Source: Loxodes magnus (Eukaryota; Ciliophora; Karyorelictea; Loxodida; Loxodidae). From it: a stretch of 64,000 nt of DNA. The notes under the pieces were generated by a model, which was not told where the DNA came from, searched no databases, and saw nothing but the letters and a program-made list of their open reading frames with translations. Position 1 is the first letter of the stretch, and each line of letters begins with the position of its first letter. The DNA is taken from assembly GCA_946699065.1 (NCBI GenBank), contig CAMPDV010000382.1, positions 239,419 through 303,418 of the forward strand. Direction: 5' to 3'. The translations under genes and the position numbers were made by a program. Below are positions 57,857 through 64,000 of the stretch, in pieces.

Positions 57857-60800
57857 GTGAAGTAGAAAAGCAAGTAAAAGAGTCTGAAGATCAGTAATTG
57901 AAAGTTATCAAATGAAGTTTAAAAAGAGAGATAAGATTTCTAAGAAAAGTGAAGTAGAAAAGCAAGTAAAAGAGTCTGAAGATCAGTAATTGAAAGTTAT
58001 CAAATGAAGTTTAAAAAGAGAGATAAGATTTCTAAGAAAAGTGAAGTAGAAAAGCAAGTAAAAGAGTCTGAAGATCAGTAATTGAAAGTTATCAAATGAA
58101 GTTTAAAAAGAGAGATAAGATTTCTAAGAAAAGTGAAGTAGAAAAGCAAGTAAAAGAGTCTGAAGATCAGTAATTGAAAGTTATCAAATGAAGTTTAAAA
58201 AGAGAGATAAGATTTCTAAGAAAAGTGAAGTAGAAAAGCAAGTAAAAGAGTCTGAAGATCAGTAATTGAAAGTTATCAAATGAAGTTTAAAAAGAGAGAT
58301 AAGATTTCTAAGAAAAGTGAAGTAGAAAAGCAAGTAAAAGAGTCTGAAGATCAGTAATTGAAAGTTATCAAATGAAGTTTAAAAAGAGAGATAAGATTTC
58401 TAAGAAAAGTGAAGTAGAAAAGCAAGTAAAAGAGTCTGAAGATCAGTAATTGAAAGTTATCAAATGAAGTTTAAAAAGAGAGATAAGATTTCTAAGAAAA
58501 GTGAAGTAGAAAAGCAAGTAAAAGAGTCTGAAGATCAGTAATTGAAAGTTATCAAATGAAGTTTAAAAAGAGAGATAAGATTTCTAAGAAAAGTGAAGTA
58601 GAAAAGCAAGTAAAAGAGTCTGAAGATCAGTAATTGAAAGTTATCAAATGAAGTTTAAAAAGAGAGATAAGATTTCTAAGAAAAGTGAAGTAGAAAAGCA
58701 AGTAAAAGAGTCTGAAGATCAGTAATTGAAAGTTATCAAATGAAGTTTAAAAAGAGAGATAAGATTTCTAAGAAAAGTGAAGTAGAAAAGCAAGTAAAAG
58801 AGTCTGAAGATCAGTAATTGAAAGTTATCAAATGAAGTTTAAAAAGAGAGATAAGATTTCTAAGAAAAGTGAAGTAGAAAAGCAAGTAAAAGAGTCTGAA
58901 GATCAGTAATTGAAAGTTATCAAATGAAGTTTAAAAAGAGAGATAAGATTTCTAAGAAAAGTGAAGTAGAAAAGCAAGTAAAAGAGTCTGAAGATCAGTA
59001 ATTGAAAGTTATCAAATGAAGTTTAAAAAGAGAGATAAGATTTCTAAGAAAAGTGAAGTAGAAAAGCAAGTAAAAGAGTCTGAAGATCAGTAATTGAAAG
59101 TTATCAAATGAAGTTTAAAAAGAGAGATAAGATTTCTAAGAAAAGTGAAGTAGAAAAGCAAGTAAAAGAGTCTGAAGATCAGTAATTGAAAGTTATCAAA
59201 TGAAGTTTAAAAAGAGAGATAAGATTTCTAAGAAAAGTGAAGTAGAAAAGCAAGTAAAAGAGTCTGAAGATCAGTAATTGAAAGTTATCAAATGAAGTTT
59301 AAAAAGAGAGATAAGATTTCTAAGAAAAGTGAAGTAGAAAAGCAAGTAAAAGAGTCTGAAGATCAGTAATTGAAAGTTATCAAATGAAGTTTAAAAAGAG
59401 AGATAAGATTTCTAAGAAAAGTGAAGTAGAAAAGCAAGTAAAAGAGTCTGAAGATCAGTAATTGAAAGTTATCAAATGAAGTTTAAAAAGAGAGATAAGA
59501 TTTCTAAGAAAAGTGAAGTAGAAAAGCAAGTAAAAGAGTCTGAAGATCAGTAATTGAAAGTTATCAAATGAAGTTTAAAAAGAGAGATAAGATTTCTAAG
59601 AAAAGTGAAGTAGAAAAGCAAGTAAAAGAGTCTGAAGATCAGTAATTGAAAGTTATCAAATGAAGTTTAAAAAGAGAGATAAGATTTCTAAGAAAAGTGA
59701 AGTAGAAAAGCAAGTAAAAGAGTCTGAAGATCAGTAATTGAAAGTTATCAAATGAAGTTTAAAAAGAGAGATAAGATTTCTAAGAAAAGTGAAGTAGAAA
59801 AGCAAGTAAAAGAGTCTGAAGATCAGTAATTGAAAGTTATCAAATGAAGTTTAAAAAGAGAGATAAGATTTCTAAGAAAAGTGAAGTAGAAAAGCAAGTA
59901 AAAGAGTCTGAAGATCAGTAATTGAAAGTTATCAAATGAAGTTTAAAAAGAGAGATAAGATTTCTAAGAAAAGTGAAGTAGAAAAGCAAGTAAAAGAGTC
60001 TGAAGATCAGTAATTGAAAGTTATCAAATGAAGTTTAAAAAGAGAGATAAGATTTCTAAGAAAAGTGAAGTAGAAAAGCAAGTAAAAGAGTCTGAAGATC
60101 AGTAATTGAAAGTTATCAAATGAAGTTTAAAAAGAGAGATAAGATTTCTAAGAAAAGTGAAGTAGAAAAGCAAGTAAAAGAGTCTGAAGATCAGTAATTG
60201 AAAGTTATCAAATGAAGTTTAAAAAGAGAGATAAGATTTCTAAGAAAAGTGAAGTAGAAAAGCAAGTAAAAGAGTCTGAAGATCAGTAATTGAAAGTTAT
60301 CAAATGAAGTTTAAAAAGAGAGATAAGATTTCTAAGAAAAGTGAAGTAGAAAAGCAAGTAAAAGAGTCTGAAGATCAGTAATTGAAAGTTATCAAATGAA
60401 GTTTAAAAAGAGAGATAAGATTTCTAAGAAAAGTGAAGTAGAAAAGCAAGTAAAAGAGTCTGAAGATCAGTAATTGAAAGTTATCAAATGAAGTTTAAAA
60501 AGAGAGATAAGATTTCTAAGAAAAGTGAAGTAGAAAAGCAAGTAAAAGAGTCTGAAGATCAGTAATTGAAAGTTATCAAATGAAGTTTAAAAAGAGAGAT
60601 AAGATTTCTAAGAAAAGTGAAGTAGAAAAGCAAGTAAAAGAGTCTGAAGATCAGTAATTGAAAGTTATCAAATGAAGTTTAAAAAGAGAGATAAGATTTC
60701 TAAGAAAAGTGAAGTAGAAAAGCAAGTAAAAGAGTCTGAAGATCAGTAATTGAAAGTTATCAAATGAAGTTTAAAAAGAGAGATAAGATTTCTAAGAAAA

Positions 60801-63800
60801 GTGAAGTAGAAAAGCAAGTAAAAGAGTCTGAAGATCAGTAATTGAAAGTTATCAAATGAAGTTTAAAAAGAGAGATAAGATTTCTAAGAAAAGTGAAGTA
60901 GAAAAGCAAGTAAAAGAGTCTGAAGATCAGTAATTGAAAGTTATCAAATGAAGTTTAAAAAGAGAGATAAGATTTCTAAGAAAAGTGAAGTAGAAAAGCA
61001 AGTAAAAGAGTCTGAAGATCAGTAATTGAAAGTTATCAAATGAAGTTTAAAAAGAGAGATAAGATTTCTAAGAAAAGTGAAGTAGAAAAGCAAGTAAAAG
61101 AGTCTGAAGATCAGTAATTGAAAGTTATCAAATGAAGTTTAAAAAGAGAGATAAGATTTCTAAGAAAAGTGAAGTAGAAAAGCAAGTAAAAGAGTCTGAA
61201 GATCAGTAATTGAAAGTTATCAAATGAAGTTTAAAAAGAGAGATAAGATTTCTAAGAAAAGTGAAGTAGAAAAGCAAGTAAAAGAGTCTGAAGATCAGTA
61301 ATTGAAAGTTATCAAATGAAGTTTAAAAAGAGAGATAAGATTTCTAAGAAAAGTGAAGTAGAAAAGCAAGTAAAAGAGTCTGAAGATCAGTAATTGAAAG
61401 TTATCAAATGAAGTTTAAAAAGAGAGATAAGATTTCTAAGAAAAGTGAAGTAGAAAAGCAAGTAAAAGAGTCTGAAGATCAGTAATTGAAAGTTATCAAA
61501 TGAAGTTTAAAAAGAGAGATAAGATTTCTAAGAAAAGTGAAGTAGAAAAGCAAGTAAAAGAGTCTGAAGATCAGTAATTGAAAGTTATCAAATGAAGTTT
61601 AAAAAGAGAGATAAGATTTCTAAGAAAAGTGAAGTAGAAAAGCAAGTAAAAGAGTCTGAAGATCAGTAATTGAAAGTTATCAAATGAAGTTTAAAAAGAG
61701 AGATAAGATTTCTAAGAAAAGTGAAGTAGAAAAGCAAGTAAAAGAGTCTGAAGATCAGTAATTGAAAGTTATCAAATGAAGTTTAAAAAGAGAGATAAGA
61801 TTTCTAAGAAAAGTGAAGTAGAAAAGCAAGTAAAAGAGTCTGAAGATCAGTAATTGAAAGTTATCAAATGAAGTTTAAAAAGAGAGATAAGATTTCTAAG
61901 AAAAGTGAAGTAGAAAAGCAAGTAAAAGAGTCTGAAGATCAGTAATTGAAAGTTATCAAATGAAGTTTAAAAAGAGAGATAAGATTTCTAAGAAAAGTGA
62001 AGTAGAAAAGCAAGTAAAAGAGTCTGAAGATCAGTAATTGAAAGTTATCAAATGAAGTTTAAAAAGAGAGATAAGATTTCTAAGAAAAGTGAAGTAGAAA
62101 AGCAAGTAAAAGAGTCTGAAGATCAGTAATTGAAAGTTATCAAATGAAGTTTAAAAAGAGAGATAAGATTTCTAAGAAAAGTGAAGTAGAAAAGCAAGTA
62201 AAAGAGTCTGAAGATCAGTAATTGAAAGTTATCAAATGAAGTTTAAAAAGAGAGATAAGATTTCTAAGAAAAGTGAAGTAGAAAAGCAAGTAAAAGAGTC
62301 TGAAGATCAGTAATTGAAAGTTATCAAATGAAGTTTAAAAAGAGAGATAAGATTTCTAAGAAAAGTGAAGTAGAAAAGCAAGTAAAAGAGTCTGAAGATC
62401 AGTAATTGAAAGTTATCAAATGAAGTTTAAAAAGAGAGATAAGATTTCTAAGAAAAGTGAAGTAGAAAAGCAAGTAAAAGAGTCTGAAGATCAGTAATTG
62501 AAAGTTATCAAATGAAGTTTAAAAAGAGAGATAAGATTTCTAAGAAAAGTGAAGTAGAAAAGCAAGTAAAAGAGTCTGAAGATCAGTAATTGAAAGTTAT
62601 CAAATGAAGTTTAAAAAGAGAGATAAGATTTCTAAGAAAAGTGAAGTAGAAAAGCAAGTAAAAGAGTCTGAAGATCAGTAATTGAAAGTTATCAAATGAA
62701 GTTTAAAAAGAGAGATAAGATTTCTAAGAAAAGTGAAGTAGAAAAGCAAGTAAAAGAGTCTGAAGATCAGTAATTGAAAGTTATCAAATGAAGTTTAAAA
62801 AGAGAGATAAGATTTCTAAGAAAAGTGAAGTAGAAAAGCAAGTAAAAGAGTCTGAAGATCAGTAATTGAAAGTTATCAAATGAAGTTTAAAAAGAGAGAT
62901 AAGATTTCTAAGAAAAGTGAAGTAGAAAAGCAAGTAAAAGAGTCTGAAGATCAGTAATTGAAAGTTATCAAATGAAGTTTAAAAAGAGAGATAAGATTTC
63001 TAAGAAAAGTGAAGTAGAAAAGCAAGTAAAAGAGTCTGAAGATCAGTAATTGAAAGTTATCAAATGAAGTTTAAAAAGAGAGATAAGATTTCTAAGAAAA
63101 GTGAAGTAGAAAAGCAAGTAAAAGAGTCTGAAGATCAGTAATTGAAAGTTATCAAATGAAGTTTAAAAAGAGAGATAAGATTTCTAAGAAAAGTGAAGTA
63201 GAAAAGCAAGTAAAAGAGTCTGAAGATCAGTAATTGAAAGTTATCAAATGAAGTTTAAAAAGAGAGATAAGATTTCTAAGAAAAGTGAAGTAGAAAAGCA
63301 AGTAAAAGAGTCTGAAGATCAGTAATTGAAAGTTATCAAATGAAGTTTAAAAAGAGAGATAAGATTTCTAAGAAAAGTGAAGTAGAAAAGCAAGTAAAAG
63401 AGTCTGAAGATCAGTAATTGAAAGTTATCAAATGAAGTTTAAAAAGAGAGATAAGATTTCTAAGAAAAGTGAAGTAGAAAAGCAAGTAAAAGAGTCTGAA
63501 GATCAGTAATTGAAAGTTATCAAATGAAGTTTAAAAAGAGAGATAAGATTTCTAAGAAAAGTGAAGTAGAAAAGCAAGTAAAAGAGTCTGAAGATCAGTA
63601 ATTGAAAGTTATCAAATGAAGTTTAAAAAGAGAGATAAGATTTCTAAGAAAAGTGAAGTAGAAAAGCAAGTAAAAGAGTCTGAAGATCAGTAATTGAAAG
63701 TTATCAAATGAAGTTTAAAAAGAGAGATAAGATTTCTAAGAAAAGTGAAGTAGAAAAGCAAGTAAAAGAGTCTGAAGATCAGTAATTGAAAGTTATCAAA

Positions 63801-64000
63801 TGAAGTTTAAAAAGAGAGATAAGATTTCTAAGAAAAGTGAAGTAGAAAAGCAAGTAAAAGAGTCTGAAGATCAGTAATTGAAAGTTATCAAATGAAGTTT
63901 AAAAAGAGAGATAAGATTTCTAAGAAAAGTGAAGTAGAAAAGCAAGTAAAAGAGTCTGAAGATCAGTAATTGAAAGTTATCAAATGAAGTTTAAAAAGAG
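57857..64000 (+). repeat. 92-bp satellite array, ~67 copies, runs off the window
   Basis: Unit starts GTGAAGTAGAAAAGCAAGTA and ends GATAAGATTTCTAAGAAAA. I saw no variant among the copies. Since 92 is not a multiple of 3, the reading frame rotates each unit. Each unit holds an ATG (the first at 57912) whose frame runs 31 codons to a TGA overlapping the next unit's ATG (ATGA). Confidence 0.95.

Noticed and set aside
57857..64000. CRISPR array
   Set aside because: The units are contiguous and identical with no spacers, and the genome is eukaryotic.
1..64000. tRNA or rRNA genes
   Set aside because: I looked for T-loop GTTCRANTC and A-box-like patterns by eye and found no pair at tRNA spacing; a covariance-model scan would be decisive.

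Overview
ORGANISM. The window is AT-rich eukaryotic nuclear DNA from a ciliate with a reassigned genetic code. Read with the standard code almost nothing is open. Read with TAA and TAG as glutamine, and TGA as tryptophan internally but as the only terminator, at least thirteen genes resolve into full-length proteins. TGA encodes tryptophan in diagnostic motifs (the thioredoxin WCGPC site, DHHC-K-W, the N-terminal FW of a SAPS protein, WD40 repeats), yet every gene end I could fix is also TGA. This matches the karyorelict nuclear code (NCBI table 27; Loxodes, Parduczia and relatives). It fits less well with Condylostoma (table 28), which also terminates at TAA and TAG. Genes carry extremely short introns of 16 to 20 nt, GTA...AG, each of which restores the frame.

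LAYOUT. 1-34.7 kb is ordinary gene space. In order: protein disulfide isomerase (-), coiled-coil protein (-), thioredoxin/ZZ-finger protein (-), MOZART1 (+), B-box/coiled-coil protein (-), C2CD3-like centriolar protein (+), small basic protein (+), DMT/EamA transporter (-), unknown protein (-), SAPS/PP6 regulatory subunit (-), DHHC palmitoyltransferase (+), Old Yellow Enzyme (+), unknown protein with a PIP-like N terminus (-) and WD40 protein (+). They are separated by 0.2-3 kb of AT-rich DNA.

34.8-41.9 kb is a decayed LINE: an ORF1 with a zinc knuckle, an AP-endonuclease, a reverse transcriptase and a C-terminal CCxx finger. It carries a perfect 94-copy 9-bp repeat. A second, gag-only retroelement with a 14-bp target-site duplication is nested inside it.

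41.9-52.8 kb is very AT-rich. It holds a diverged duplicate of the DHHC gene's 3' flank and two long, cryptic, probably genuine genes (44.5-47.25 kb + and 48.1-51.0 kb -). 52.8-54.7 kb is a kinase-WD40 fusion gene with near-identical WD repeats. 54.7-64 kb is repeat DNA: degenerate ~65-bp repeats, a 21-bp array flanked by ~145-bp direct repeats, and a perfect 92-bp satellite of about 67 copies running off the end.

HOW IT WORKS TOGETHER. There is no operon logic; genes are individually transcribed eukaryotic units. MOZART1 and C2CD3 lie 4 kb apart and both belong to microtubule-organising/basal-body biology, but adjacency may be chance. Reliable gene finding here needs the ambiguous code plus micro-intron splicing, so intergenic calls are provisional.
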